Assembly (NCBI RefSeq): GCF_024628865.1 | Contig: NZ_CP102384.1 | Span: 3,235,001-3,299,000 of the forward strand | Direction of reading: 5' to 3' | Origin: Sphingopyxis sp. DBS4 | GTDB lineage: Bacteria; Pseudomonadota; Alphaproteobacteria; Sphingomonadales; Sphingomonadaceae | Length of the DNA stretch: 64,000 nt | Part shown: positions 36,878-45,001 of the stretch, in pieces | How positions within the stretch are numbered: position 1 is the stretch's first letter | How the letters are laid out: every line of letters starts with the position of its first letter | Position numbers and translations under genes: made by a program | Notes under the pieces: generated by a model | Told to the model about the DNA's origin: nothing | Seen by the model: only the letters and a program-made list of their open reading frames with translations | The model's database searches: none

Positions 36878-37192
36878 TCAGTCGCCGCGGCGGGTCTGGC
36901 GGCTCCAGACCAGGTCGTGCTCTTCGCCTTCGCCCGCGAACAGTTGCGCGAAGATCGGGGCGGTGAAGCTCGGATCGTCGAGCTTGACCGAAAGATAGGG
37001 GCGCTTGTCCTGCGTCTGCTTTTCCCAGGCTGCGCCGACTTCGACGTCTCCAACGAAAACACGGTGGCTGGGAGCATTGCCGCTGGGGTCTTTTTCGGGT
37101 GCGATGCGAACCGATTTCGCCTGCACCGAGAGAGTGGTGATTTGACCCCGATATTCTCCGGAGACTTTCTTGAACGTGCCGATCTTGGCCAT
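36878..37192 (-). CDS. DUF736 protein (copy 2)
   Basis: A 104-residue canonical DUF736 protein: M-A-K-I-G-T-F-K-K ... G-Q-I-T-T-L, P-S-H-R-V-F-V-G, E-V-G-A-A-W and Y-L-S-V-K-L-D-D-P-S-F. ATG 37192 follows AAGGAATGCGAC. Single gene with its own leader, followed by a GC hairpin. Abundant small proteins of this family occur on alphaproteobacterial conjugative elements; role unknown. Confidence 0.9.
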   Translation of the reverse strand: MAKIGTFKKVSGEYRGQITTLSVQAKSVRIAPEKDPSGNAPSHRVFVGDVEVGAAWEKQTQDKRPYLSVKLDDPSFTAPIFAQLFAGEGEEHDLVWSRQTRRGD

Positions 37193-37501
37193 GTCGCATT
37201 CCTTCCTTGGCTCGGGCCGCACCATCGCGGCCTCGATGCGCATCGGTCGTCAGCGGGGGACCGGCGGTGCAGCCGCAGGCCCGCAGCGCAGCGGAGGATC
37301 GCGCCGTTCGTCTTTCTTGTTTCGCGAGGAATGGCGGCACGCCAGGGGAAGAAAGTCGAACGGCGCGGTTGCACCAAGCCGGGCCAGCGAAGCGGCGCGC
37401 TGACAGATGGCGCATGTCGAGAGGCCGCGATGGGACGGCTCTGCGGACGGTTGCGTTGCCGGTCGGCCGGGAAGCGAAGACGATGAGAGGCGGGCGAACG
37501 C
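37193..37501. other. Leader region upstream of DUF736 copy 2
   Basis: About 310 bases between the DUF736 start and the stop of the upstream membrane-protein gene, both on the - strand. It probably holds the DUF736 promoter. I see no repeat, hairpin or gene worth a call; all open frames are short and GC-driven. Confidence 0.4.
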
Positions 37502-37933
37502 CTAGCTGTGCAGCGCTGGTCGCTCGATCCCACCCCCCGGCGACAGGAGATCACGCCAACCGGCATAGCCGGTGACGACGGCGGTCAGGATGGACATGCC
37601 GCGCTGCGTCCAGGGATTGAGGTCGGCCAGCATCGCGAGCGCGACCCCAACCTGAAAGCCAGCAGCCGCGGCGGCGCCAACGAAAATCAGGATGACGCCA
37701 AGCCTGACGGCGAGCGGAGCCGAGCCGCGCGCCAGGTGCCGGCCGAGGGTATGGACGGAGACACCCGCGAGCAATCCCACCGCTAAAATGACCATCCAGC
37801 CGAAACCTTGGTCCCGAAGCGTGAAGGCCAGACCAAGCCCGGCGAAGAGTGGCAGCGCGTAAGTCGCGCAGCGAAAGAGCAGGAGAAGGCCATAAAATGC
37901 CGCAACCGCGCCAAGGATCAGCATCAGGGTCAT
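37502..37933 (-). CDS. Polytopic membrane protein of the element, unknown function
   Basis: A 143-residue protein with four predicted membrane helices (A-V-A-A-F-Y-G-L-L-L-L-F, Y-A-L-P-L-F-A-G-L-G-L-A-F, W-M-V-I-L-A-V-G-L-L-A-G-V and L-G-V-I-L-I-F-V-G-A-A-A-A-A-G). GGGAGG lies eight bases before ATG 37933, and the start overlaps a small upstream frame by ATGA. No family recognised. It stands among transfer satellites, so an envelope or exclusion role is possible. Confidence 0.7.
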   Translation of the reverse strand: MTLMLILGAVAAFYGLLLLFRCATYALPLFAGLGLAFTLRDQGFGWMVILAVGLLAGVSVHTLGRHLARGSAPLAVRLGVILIFVGAAAAAGFQVGVALAMLADLNPWTQRGMSILTAVVTGYAGWRDLLSPGGGIERPALHS

Positions 37934-38076
37934 GAACGTCCTCCCATCGGACGCGCCCGCCACCACCTCCGCAGCGCAACCTGCAGGCACAGCATAGCCA
38001 AAGCCAGCTCGGGGGAGACCCCGAACCGGCTCCAATCTGGAACCAATTCCAGACGCTTAGCGATTGAACGGGTCAT
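37930..38076 (-). CDS. Small hypothetical protein coupled to the membrane-protein gene
   Basis: A 48-residue frame, M-T-R-S-I-A-K-R-L then V-S-P-E-L-A-L-A-M-L-C-L-Q-V-A-L and a basic tail, suggesting one membrane helix with a positive end. Its stop overlaps the next ATG by four bases and its start overlaps the preceding small gene by about 20 bases. The same frame is open to an ATG at 38115. No ribosome site is evident, so it may rely on coupling. Confidence 0.45.
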   Translation of the reverse strand: MTRSIAKRLELVPDWSRFGVSPELALAMLCLQVALRRWWRARPMGGRS

Positions 38077-38221
38077 ATTCGCTGACGATCGTTTCGGGGT
38101 CGCCGTCGAACTCATCGAGCGGCATGACCGAATATCCGGCGCTGGTCTCGATGAGGATGATCACGGTCATCATGGTCCGGGCGAGGCTCCATCCGAGCGA
38201 CTGGGCGGTGGAAAGCGGCAT
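38057..38221 (-). CDS. Small hypothetical protein
   Basis: A 54-residue protein with a hydrophobic segment (A-R-T-M-M-T-V-I-I-L-I-E-T) and an acidic tail (D-E-F-D-G-D-P-E-T-I). ATG 38221 has a good ribosome site (AGGAG eight bases upstream). It heads a three-gene run with the two following - strand genes. No known domain. Confidence 0.55.
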   Translation of the reverse strand: MPLSTAQSLGWSLARTMMTVIILIETSAGYSVMPLDEFDGDPETIVSEYDPFNR

Positions 38222-38693
38222 GGGATCAACTCCTGTCCTTGGGAGCGGGCCATTCCCGCTCGACAGGCGCCCCGCCGGACGGGGACAGGCCGCAATCACC
38301 GCGCGCGAAGCCGCGGCCCGAGCGAAGCGTGGGGACCCTTCACGGGTTGATTGAAGGAGGCCTGGCCTCGGCCAAGGGATCAGCGGCAATCGAGAGCGGG
38401 TATGGCCCGATCCCATGCGGCAGAGCCCCCACGCCCCACCCGCCCCCGGTTCGCCGCCGCGTCCCGGCCCCCTCGCTGACCTTTCATTTCGAAGACCTGT
38501 CGACATTCTGCCGTTCGCAACATGCGCGGCACTCGTCGTCTGCGACAGCCCAGTCGCCGAAAAGGAGGATAACCGAGTGCCGGGCCCCGGAAACCCACAC
38601 TCGTCAGCACAAGACACGAAAAGGCGGCCCAGAGGACCGCCTTCACGTGATGAAATCAATCGGCTCCGCCCGAAGGCGGAGCCGGGGTGCCCG
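38222..38693. other. Intergenic region between DUF736 copy 3 and the small-protein run
   Basis: About 470 GC-rich bases. It contains two hairpins that belong to the end of the DUF736 transcript and, nearer 38222, the leader of the 54-residue gene. No convincing gene; long open frames on both strands lack ribosome sites. Confidence 0.45.
38617..38644 (-). terminator. Intrinsic terminator after DUF736 copy 3
   Basis: On the - strand AAGGCGG-T-CC / GG-G-CCGCCTT forms a stem with a short loop, followed by TTTT. A second hairpin, a perfect 10-base-pair stem with a CGAA/TTCG tetraloop (38661-38684), lies between it and the gene stop, so the transcript ends in tandem hairpins. Confidence 0.75.
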
Positions 38694-39014
38694 TCAGGCA
38701 GGCGGGTTCCAGATGATGACCTTTTTCATCGGGTCGTCGCCGGGGGCGTTTGCGACATTGCCGTAGATGGTCCCGAACTCGGGGGCCGACATCGTCACTG
38801 CGATATATTCGGCGCCGGTCGATTTGGCGGTCTTGACCCAGGCTGCGCCAAGTTCGAAGCCGTTCTTGCGGCTGAGGATGCGATAATCGGGTTCGTTGTC
38901 CTTGGCCTTGCGGCCGTTCGGGACAATCGCGATCTGCGCGGTGACGTTGAGGGTGGCGAGCGTGCCTTCGAAGCTGCCGTCGGCCTTGACGTTGAGGTTG
39001 GCGATGGTGGGCAT
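38694..39014 (-). CDS. DUF736-like protein (copy 3)
   Basis: A 106-residue DUF736-type protein: I-A-N-L-N-V-K-A-D-G-S-F-E-G-T-L-A-T-L, Y-R-I-L-S, L-G-A-A-W-V-K-T and Y-I-A-V-T-M-S-A-P-E-F. A strong AAGGAG site precedes ATG 39014, and tandem hairpins follow the stop, so it looks like a monocistronic, well-expressed gene. Third member of the family within 5 kb. Confidence 0.88.
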   Translation of the reverse strand: MPTIANLNVKADGSFEGTLATLNVTAQIAIVPNGRKAKDNEPDYRILSRKNGFELGAAWVKTAKSTGAEYIAVTMSAPEFGTIYGNVANAPGDDPMKKVIIWNPPA

Positions 39015-39270
39015 GGACTTTCTCCTTCGGTTGCTCGGGGGACATCCCCGATGGCGCCAGAAGAAGGGACCGCGAGCTGCCGTCACCGAGCGGAACGCGA
39101 GGGCGAACCCCGCATGGGGTTGACGGCCAGAGGCGAGCCGGGCCCGCAGAAAGGCGACAGAAAAGGGGTGGCCTTGAGCAACTGAGAGAGAGCTGCCGCC
39201 GCGTCCATTCAACGATCCGCGCCGGACTCAAAGGCCGGTCCACCTGACCCACCCGCCCGATCCGGTCCGA

Positions 39271-39702
39271 TCAATCGCAGCGATGCGCACCCCAATATTT
39301 GTCCCAGCGCGCGGTGAGGCCGCTGCGGGTCATCGCACAGGAGATATCGCCCGACCGGGGCGATGTGCAGAAGGCGGCGGTGCGGGTGCCGCCGGCCCCG
39401 CCGCGCGATAGGCAGCGCATGGCCGGTCCGCGCACGAGAATATGGCCAGTCCGGTTCCGCCCTTGCGGCGTCCCGAGCAGGCCGACGAGATGATCGCGCG
39501 CCGCGACCGGATCGGCGTCCGGACAGGGATGCGCTGAACTGCAGCTGCCATTCATTTCGCGTGCGGCGACCCCGGAAAGGCGAACATGCGGACCTTCCGC
39601 GCACCAGATCGGCCCATCGCCATCCCAGACTGCGACGGGGGTGCAGGTGAAGGATTGGCCGGCCGGAACGACCGAGGCGAGCAGGAACAGACTGAATATC
39701 AT
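39271..39702 (-). CDS. Staphylococcal-nuclease-like thermonuclease, secreted
   Basis: A 143-residue protein with a signal peptide (I-F-S-L-F-L-L-A-S-V-V-P-A-G) and an SNase-type barrel: V-W-D-G-D-G-P, V-R-L-S-G-V-A-A-R-E and a C-terminal R-W-D-K-Y-W-G-A-H-R-C. Seven or more cysteines suggest disulfides in the periplasm. The usual catalytic Arg/Glu pair is partly recognisable (A-A-R-E). Such nucleases are common satellites of these elements. The start M-I-F-S at 39702 is preferred over an upstream ATG because it begins the signal peptide. Confidence 0.75.
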   Translation of the reverse strand: MIFSLFLLASVVPAGQSFTCTPVAVWDGDGPIWCAEGPHVRLSGVAAREMNGSCSSAHPCPDADPVAARDHLVGLLGTPQGRNRTGHILVRGPAMRCLSRGGAGGTRTAAFCTSPRSGDISCAMTRSGLTARWDKYWGAHRCD

Positions 39703-39979
39703 TGCGGGATCCGTAGTGCCGACCGCCGATCGATTCAAACCCCGTAACTATCGCAAGGCGTCAAAGAACCGCGCGAAGCGCGCAAAGGCAAACGCGCTCT
39801 TGGCGAGGCCGCAGCCGGGCGGCGTGCGCGCGGGCCTGTGGGCCAGCCGCCGTCCGGCAAGGATAGCGAGCCAAGTGCGCTGCGCGGCCCAAGATAACGC
39901 GCGGCCCCTGGCGCCGCCTGCCGGCGCCAGAGCACGCCCATTCAGCCGCGCTCGATCTTTCCGCGGCGAATTGCGAAGT

Positions 39980-40204
39980 TCAGCCTTTGTAACGAATGAC
40001 GTGCCGCGGCTCGCCGCAAAGGCCGCATGGCTCTTTGAGCCGCTCAAATCCTCCGACGCCGGCAGCTGCTCCGGTGGCGACGCTTGCCTGTGACACCGAA
40101 GAAAGGTCGAGCCGGTCTGTAATGCATTCGTCGCAAAGGGGCGCCCCATCCATTCGCCGGACGAGCGCCTCGACACGTTCTGCAATGGTTGAGCGTCTAG
40201 CCAT
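39980..40204 (-). CDS. Small zinc-finger-like protein
   Basis: A 74-residue protein with two CxxC pairs, L-C-D-E-C (about residue 24) and C-G-L-C-G (about 60), likely one zinc site. The N-terminus is helical and basic (A-E-R-V-E-A-L-V-R-R). No known function. It is the last - strand gene of the transfer module before the defence-like cargo; about 275 bases follow downstream without a gene. Confidence 0.65.
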   Translation of the reverse strand: MARRSTIAERVEALVRRMDGAPLCDECITDRLDLSSVSQASVATGAAAGVGGFERLKEPCGLCGEPRHVIRYKG

Positions 40205-40335
40205 TAGGCGGCTGTAGAGAGGGACCGAGTTTTTGGAAAGTCACCGATGTCGGACCACGGGATCGACTCGATTTGATCGTGAGAAACACCGAAATCCCCC
40301 CATATCAGGTCGACGTTCTATGTTATTCTCGCGTC

Positions 40336-40611
40336 ATGACCTCCGGCCTAGAACGAGTCGCCCGCGCACTTTGCGAGTTGGATGCAAATCCACCCAATGC
40401 GCGGATGGATGGCAAGTCGCTTTGGGAAGACTATTTGCCGGAGGCACAGGCCGCGATCATGGCTCTTCGCGAACCCGACATGACGATGATCAGCGCCGCA
40501 GCGCTCGAGGCTGGCCACGTTAGCAAAGATGAAGTCGGAAGAATCTATCGAGCCATGATCGACGCCGCGATGATCCACCAAGTGCCGACCGCAGGCAAAG
40601 CCGAGCGGTAG
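40336..40611 (+). CDS. Hypothetical protein
   Basis: A 91-residue helical protein (M-T-S-G-L-E-R-V-A-R-A-L-C-E-L-D ... W-E-D-Y-L-P-E-A-Q-A-A-I-M-A-L). It resembles short phage or element proteins of unknown function that begin with an R-V-A-R-A-L-C helix. An in-frame ATG-like start 21 codons earlier is less likely. It stands between the transfer module and the TcmP gene, facing the latter. Confidence 0.6.
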   Translation: MTSGLERVARALCELDANPPNARMDGKSLWEDYLPEAQAAIMALREPDMTMISAAALEAGHVSKDEVGRIYRAMIDAAMIHQVPTAGKAER

Positions 40612-40681
40612 GAAAAGCAGAACTGGCCGCAAGCAGACCGACAGGTTTTAGTTTCCTGGGATGAAAAGGGGACGCCGCTCC

Positions 40682-41851
40682 TTAAGGCGCGAGGTGTGGA
40701 GCAATTTTGATAGAGAAATCATCCTTCGGGCGCCTCAACACGTCGCCGCTCCACGCAGGGACAATTATGAGCCCGCGCTTCCTTAAGTCGTTAGCTATGT
40801 CACCGAGGGCGCCGTAAGTAACCGCGCAAAGATCCAACACACGCGGCCAGACATCTTTCCATTTCAAATCGGCCGAGCTCTCCGACAGGATTTGAAGCAT
40901 CGTTGACCGCGCGGCCGCCTCGCCTTGGGATATTTCGCGAGCGCTTCGCTCGCCCGGTTCCATGGCAGATTGGCCAGCAAACATGTCGTTCATTCCGCTT
41001 GCAACCCTCCGCGTCTCCGCCTTTTTCGCCGATTTGTAGGTCGCTTGGGTCTCGAGAGACTTTCTGTGTGCGTCACGGAACACCTTGATGCCGGCTGGGT
41101 GCCGAGTCAGGTAAATGAGCTTGTACAAGGGCCGATCGACCGCCGTCTCGTCGACGGTTAACGCCGGCGCGAATTTATAGTCCCCCATGCGCCGCAACGC
41201 TTGGCGGGCGCGCTCGGAAATGGCCGCTTCTCTTTCGGATCCGCGCAGTTCAGCGAACTCCGCTCTCCAACCGCCATTTTCTTGCAGATCGCCGAGCCAT
41301 CCTTCGAGTGTCGGCATCCGATCCTGTGATCCCGCAAAGCGGTTTGCGAATTGGAACATGAAATTCATGAGAACTTCCGTTCGATCCGGCGAGATCAAGC
41401 ATCGAAACTTCCGAACGTCGGGAACACCTTTGGGGTCTATGACGACGAACCGGAAGGCTCTCGCAGGAATGGCGGTCGCGATTGCGGATGCGTGATCCTC
41501 GGCCTGACCCGGGTGACAATGTATTTCAACGTCGGGAAAGCGCTTTACGGCGTCGATTAGCTCTGCAAAATTAGCGGGATCTTTCTCAACGAGGTGAGCC
41601 ACCATGGTCACTTTACGGCCGAGTTCCGCCTGCTTCGCTTTGGCTTCCGTCATCCTGCGGAGGGCAATTCCAAACGATGTGTCCGAATAATCGCCGCTCT
41701 TTGACTGCCACGGTCCGGCAAAGAGATCGACATAGGTGAATTCGTTTGCCCAGCTGACGATCTTGGGAATTTGGGCCGGCATATAGGTATCGAGGAACGT
41801 GTGCTTCACCAGCGCCTGTTCCCGACCATCGTACCAGCGCGGATCGAGCAT
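40682..41851 (-). CDS. tcmP: Three-Cys-motif partner protein TcmP
   Basis: A 389-residue TcmP-family protein: F-T-Y-V-D-L-F-A-G-P-W (about residue 38) is the Rossmann/methyltransferase-like first motif, then V-I-D-P-K-G in the middle and a helical C-terminal half. The family is defined by its pairing with a three-Cys-motif protein, and that gene lies directly upstream here, its TAA touching this ATG. The biochemical role is unknown; the pair occurs in phages and genomic islands and is discussed as modification or defence-linked. Confidence 0.88.
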   Translation of the reverse strand: MLDPRWYDGREQALVKHTFLDTYMPAQIPKIVSWANEFTYVDLFAGPWQSKSGDYSDTSFGIALRRMTEAKAKQAELGRKVTMVAHLVEKDPANFAELIDAVKRFPDVEIHCHPGQAEDHASAIATAIPARAFRFVVIDPKGVPDVRKFRCLISPDRTEVLMNFMFQFANRFAGSQDRMPTLEGWLGDLQENGGWRAEFAELRGSEREAAISERARQALRRMGDYKFAPALTVDETAVDRPLYKLIYLTRHPAGIKVFRDAHRKSLETQATYKSAKKAETRRVASGMNDMFAGQSAMEPGERSAREISQGEAAARSTMLQILSESSADLKWKDVWPRVLDLCAVTYGALGDIANDLRKRGLIIVPAWSGDVLRRPKDDFSIKIAPHLAP

Positions 41852-42589
41852 TTAGCCGGCCGCCCGCGTCAGGCGGGGCCACTCACTCCACTCGCGGCCA
41901 TCAAGCTCCCGTCCGCCAGACTTTGGTCGAAATCCGCCCCATTGTTTGAAGAAGAAAGGCACGCGCTGTTCTCGGCACGCGTCGCGTATCTCCCGTGCCC
42001 ACTCGATCCGCATCACGCGGGCATTGGGACCGCTTTCTCCGCCCGCTATGACCCAGTGTATGTCCTTCAGGTCAATAGGGCCTACAGAGCCTATGAGAGG
42101 TTCCACCGATAGAAAGCGGACTGCGGATTTGGCCGCACGAAGATGGGCAACCCGCGCCGCGCCTTTCTGGTCTTCGACGGATACGCCTACCCATATGTGC
42201 GCGGGCGGGCTTCTGTCGGCATAGCGGCCATTCATATAGTCCCGGAGCCTCGGGCTCCGCTTGGTCAGGACCTGGTACGTGTGCCAATTGGCCGCCTCCA
42301 TCGTGTCGAATATCCGATCGATGAAGGATGTCGGTATGGCCTTATGGAAGAGATCGCTCATCGAGTTTACGAAAATCATCCGTCCACGGCGCCAGCGCAG
42401 TGGCTGATCCAAGCGCTCGGGCCGGAGGGTCAGGTCAAACCCGTTTTCGAAGGGATGGCCCGGCACTCCACGGAACCGCTCGGAGAAGCGCGCGGCATAG
42501 CAGTTATCGCATCCAGCGGTGATCTTCGTGCAACCTGTGACGGGGTTCCACGTAGCGTCGGTCCACTCTATTGCGCTGTGATCAGCCAT
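41852..42589 (-). CDS. DUF5131 (phage Gp37/Gp68) three-Cys-motif protein
   Basis: A 245-residue protein with the N-terminal motif W-N-P-V-T-G-C-T-K-I-T-A-G-C-D-N-C-Y-A, whose three cysteines are the radical-SAM-like cluster ligands that name its TcmP partner. Further family strands are F-V-N-S-M-S-D-L-F and V-I-A-G-G-E-S-G. It probably binds an iron-sulfur cluster and S-adenosylmethionine. Its start faces the AbiE-like gene across the repeated operator region. Confidence 0.88.
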   Translation of the reverse strand: MADHSAIEWTDATWNPVTGCTKITAGCDNCYAARFSERFRGVPGHPFENGFDLTLRPERLDQPLRWRRGRMIFVNSMSDLFHKAIPTSFIDRIFDTMEAANWHTYQVLTKRSPRLRDYMNGRYADRSPPAHIWVGVSVEDQKGAARVAHLRAAKSAVRFLSVEPLIGSVGPIDLKDIHWVIAGGESGPNARVMRIEWAREIRDACREQRVPFFFKQWGGFRPKSGGRELDGREWSEWPRLTRAAG

Positions 42590-42747
42590 TGTCGTTCTGC
42601 TTTGCCCCGTCTCGAAATCGATTAGACAACCGAATTTTCGTGAAGCTGAATCTCACATAATCCGTGCGAATGGAATCCGGTTTTTGCAGTAGAGGATTTG
42701 AGGCTTCCTGCTGAAGGTCCACAGGCTGGGCGCGGCGCCATTCTGTC

Positions 42748-42886
42748 TGTCCGAAGAGTGCAACATGCTTCGGACATAGCTGTCTGAAGTTTACATCATG
42801 GTTCGGACATTGCCGTCCGAACGAAGTGACATGCTTCGGACAAATTAAAATAGACATTGTCCGAAAAATGTATCATGCTTCGGACA
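42748..42886. promoter_or_regulatory. Four inverted-repeat operators before the AbiEi-like gene
   Basis: Four 29-base sites share 8-base arms TGTCCGAA ... TTCGGACA (one or two changes in the left arm) around a 13-base spacer: 42748-42776, 42781-42809, 42814-42842 and 42858-42886. Starts are 33, 33 and 44 bases apart, so all face the same side of the helix (multiples of 11). The last site ends on the A of the start codon. AbiEi proteins are known to repress their operon by binding inverted repeats, so this is the likely operator array; it could also control the divergent DUF5131 gene. Confidence 0.88.
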
Positions 42887-43557
42887 TGATGGGGAAATCG
42901 TCCGGAGCCGACGATGATGTGGGCAGGAACATCATGCGCCGAGTAAAGCGAAAGCTGGGCCAAGCATGGACCCCGGCAGACTTCAGCGACCTCGGCAACC
43001 GGCAGGTCATCGACAAGAATTTACAGCGTCTGACCAAGGCTGGCGAACTCCGCCGCATCGATCGAGGGCTCTACGATCGCCCCGTCCACAACGAACTTAC
43101 GGGCAAGCCCTCGGTCCCCGATTATCGCGCGGTCATCGAGGCGGTCATTCGCCGGGACCAAGCCCGCATGGTTGTCGACGGCATGACAGCCGCTAACGAC
43201 CTCGGCCTGACGACGGCTGTGCCGGCGCGGATCGAGGTCTTGGTGGATGCGCGGCTGAAACCGATCACGCTCGGCAACCAAGAAATCACCTTCAAGCACG
43301 CCGCTCCGAGCCGCCTCTATTGGGCTGGCCGCCCTGCAATGCGAATCGTGCAAGCACTCTATTGGCTCAAGGATGTGATCGACCGCAGCGAAGAGGAGCG
43401 CACTCGCGTCTATGACGCGCTCTCCGCGATATTGTTGGACCCAAGGCACGGCCGGACCCTTCGCAAGGACTTGAAGGACGGCCTCGCCGCACTTCCGATC
43501 TGGATGCAGGACTTCCTCCGCGAACTCGTCACGCCGGCCAAGGTGCGGCGCGCGTGA
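42886..43557 (+). CDS. AbiEi-like antitoxin/transcriptional regulator (DUF6088)
   Basis: A 223-residue protein with an N-terminal winged helix (D-F-S-D-L-G-N-R-Q-V-I-D-K-N-L-Q-R-L then G-L-Y-D-R-P) and a C-terminal domain like the AbiEi/DUF6088 family. It would be the antitoxin and autorepressor of the nucleotidyltransferase toxin encoded next. I start at the first of two ATGs (42886); the frame is open to a GTG at 42826, but that would place the operators inside the gene. Four-base overlap with the toxin gene. Confidence 0.85.
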   Translation: MMGKSSGADDDVGRNIMRRVKRKLGQAWTPADFSDLGNRQVIDKNLQRLTKAGELRRIDRGLYDRPVHNELTGKPSVPDYRAVIEAVIRRDQARMVVDGMTAANDLGLTTAVPARIEVLVDARLKPITLGNQEITFKHAAPSRLYWAGRPAMRIVQALYWLKDVIDRSEEERTRVYDALSAILLDPRHGRTLRKDLKDGLAALPIWMQDFLRELVTPAKVRRA

Positions 43558-44594
43558 CCCGCGCCGGCTACCAGCAGATCATCGGGTCGAGAGAAGCCGA
43601 TCGCCGGGACCTGTTCCTGTCGGCCGCGAACCGGCTTGGCACGCCGCTCGGCAATGTCGAGAAGGATTTCTGGGTCTGCTGGACGCTGGACCAGCTCTAT
43701 CATGAGCGCAGCGCCGACCAGCCACGGCTGCTCTTCAAGGGCGGCACCTCGCTTTCGAAGGCGCACGGCCTCATCAAGCGCTTTTCCGAGGATATCGACG
43801 TCACCATATACAGGGACGATCTCGGCGAAGCCGCGAGCGTCGACGAGCTCGAAGCGTTGTCGGGCAAAAAGCGTGAAGCGAGACTCGACGCCATCCGGGA
43901 CGCCTGCAGCACTTATATCACCGGTCCTCTCCAGACCGATATCGCGGCGCGCCTCGCCGAGGCCACGAACGGCGCGGGACGCGTAGAGATCGACAAGGCC
44001 GACCGCGACTCCCAGACCCTGCTAGTCTGGTATCCGTCGCTCGAACATGACGAAGCGAGCTATATCAAGCCAGCCGTCCGCATCGAATCTGGTGCCAAAT
44101 CGGCGCTCGATCCGAACGGCAAAGCCACGGTCACGCCCTATGTCGCCGAAGAGTTGCCGGATCTAGATCTCGCGGTTGCCGAAGTAACGACGATCGACGC
44201 CGAGCGGACCTTCTGGGACAAGATCGTCATCGCGCACGGGCTGCGCAGTTGGTTCGATCGCCGAGGCGTCCTCAAGAATGAGGGCCAGCGTATATCGCGC
44301 CACTATTATGACCTTCACTGCCTTGCGGATACCACGCTTGGCCGCGAAGCGATGGAGAAGGATGAACTTGGCGCCGACTGCGTGCGTCATGCCCGCATGT
44401 TCTTCAATCGACCCGACTTCGACCTCGCCTCAGCGGCGAAAGGAAGTTTCAGCCTCGCGCCGGCCAAGGCGATGCGCGAGGCGCTGCGGCGCGACTATGC
44501 CGCAACCGAGGCAATGATCTTCGGCAAGGCTCCAGCCTTCGACGAAATCATCGCAACCACCGAGAAAATCGAAGCCAAGGTGAACGGCCAATGA
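43554..44594 (+). CDS. AbiEii/AbiGii-type nucleotidyltransferase toxin
   Basis: A 346-residue DNA-polymerase-beta-fold nucleotidyltransferase. The family motifs L-L-F-K-G-G-T-S-L-S-K and F-S-E-D-I-D-V (the catalytic Asp pair) lie at about residues 60-85. AbiEii toxins stop growth when antitoxin control fails and can abort phage infection (type IV toxin-antitoxin). It is translationally coupled to the upstream regulator. A second, unrelated-in-sequence AbiE pair lies at 58.7-60.2 kb. Confidence 0.88.
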   Translation: MTRAGYQQIIGSREADRRDLFLSAANRLGTPLGNVEKDFWVCWTLDQLYHERSADQPRLLFKGGTSLSKAHGLIKRFSEDIDVTIYRDDLGEAASVDELEALSGKKREARLDAIRDACSTYITGPLQTDIAARLAEATNGAGRVEIDKADRDSQTLLVWYPSLEHDEASYIKPAVRIESGAKSALDPNGKATVTPYVAEELPDLDLAVAEVTTIDAERTFWDKIVIAHGLRSWFDRRGVLKNEGQRISRHYYDLHCLADTTLGREAMEKDELGADCVRHARMFFNRPDFDLASAAKGSFSLAPAKAMREALRRDYAATEAMIFGKAPAFDEIIATTEKIEAKVNGQ

Positions 44595-44734
44595 TCGCCG
44601 ACATCCAACTGGATTCGGAACAGAAATTCCCAACCGGTTCGCAGAAAGTCGTGCGGCCTTTAAGGAATACTGCAGTTTTGGGGCTAAACGGCGGCGATAT
44701 TCATTGCCGACTCGCCCTGTGTTTCGTAGCGAAA

Positions 44735-44780
44735 GCGAATCATTGCGCCCTGCCGGCCCGGCAGGGCGCGTTCGATTCGC
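44735..44780 (+). promoter_or_regulatory. Long two-tier hairpin directly before the ribosome site of a 63-residue gene
   Basis: Inner perfect 11-base-pair stem GCGCCCTGCCG / CGGCAGGGCGC with a GCC loop (44745-44769), plus an outer 7-base-pair stem GCGAATC / GATTCGC (44735-44741 with 44774-44780). The structure ends one base before GAGGAGGA. It could terminate the toxin transcript, insulate the next genes or control their translation. Confidence 0.7.
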
Positions 44781-44791
44781 GAGGAGGACCC

Positions 44792-44983
44792 ATGAAAAAT
44801 GGTATAAAGTTACTCGCGGACAATACCTACGGACGTGTAGAGATTTCCAATCGCAAGGAATTCAAGCACTTCAATCTTCGACCATCGAAGAAGGCCGTCG
44901 AAGAAATCGAACGGCTCGAAGAGCTGACGCTCGCGGCAGAACAGCGACTCGGAAATTTCGTCGTCGGCGCGAACCGCGGCTGA
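44792..44983 (+). CDS. 63-residue protein upstream of the peptidase-like gene
   Basis: A short charged, helical protein (K-N-G-I-K-L-L-A-D-N then A-V-E-E-I-E-R-L-E-E-L-T-L-A-A-E-Q-R-L, a probable coiled coil) ending in V-V-G-A-N-R-G. ATG 44792 has an excellent GAGGAGGA site. The frame is open upstream, but that part crosses the hairpin and is not credible. It lies 18 bases before the 559-residue gene and is surely co-translated with it. I do not recognise a family; it may be a partner, inhibitor or substrate of the peptidase. Confidence 0.7.
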   Translation: MKNGIKLLADNTYGRVEISNRKEFKHFNLRPSKKAVEEIERLEELTLAAEQRLGNFVVGANRG

Positions 44984-45001
44984 TCGGGAGGCAATCGCTG
45001 A

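Noticed and set aside
39748..40185. 145-codon - strand frame overlapping the zinc-finger-like gene
   Set aside because: It runs through the small gene in another frame, lacks a start signal and has shadow-like Arg/Ala composition.
42748..42886. Repeated 29-base units suggestive of a small CRISPR array
   Set aside because: Each unit is an inverted repeat with its own variable centre, and the gaps between units are only 4, 4 and 15 bases; there are no spacers and no cas genes. The pattern is an operator array.
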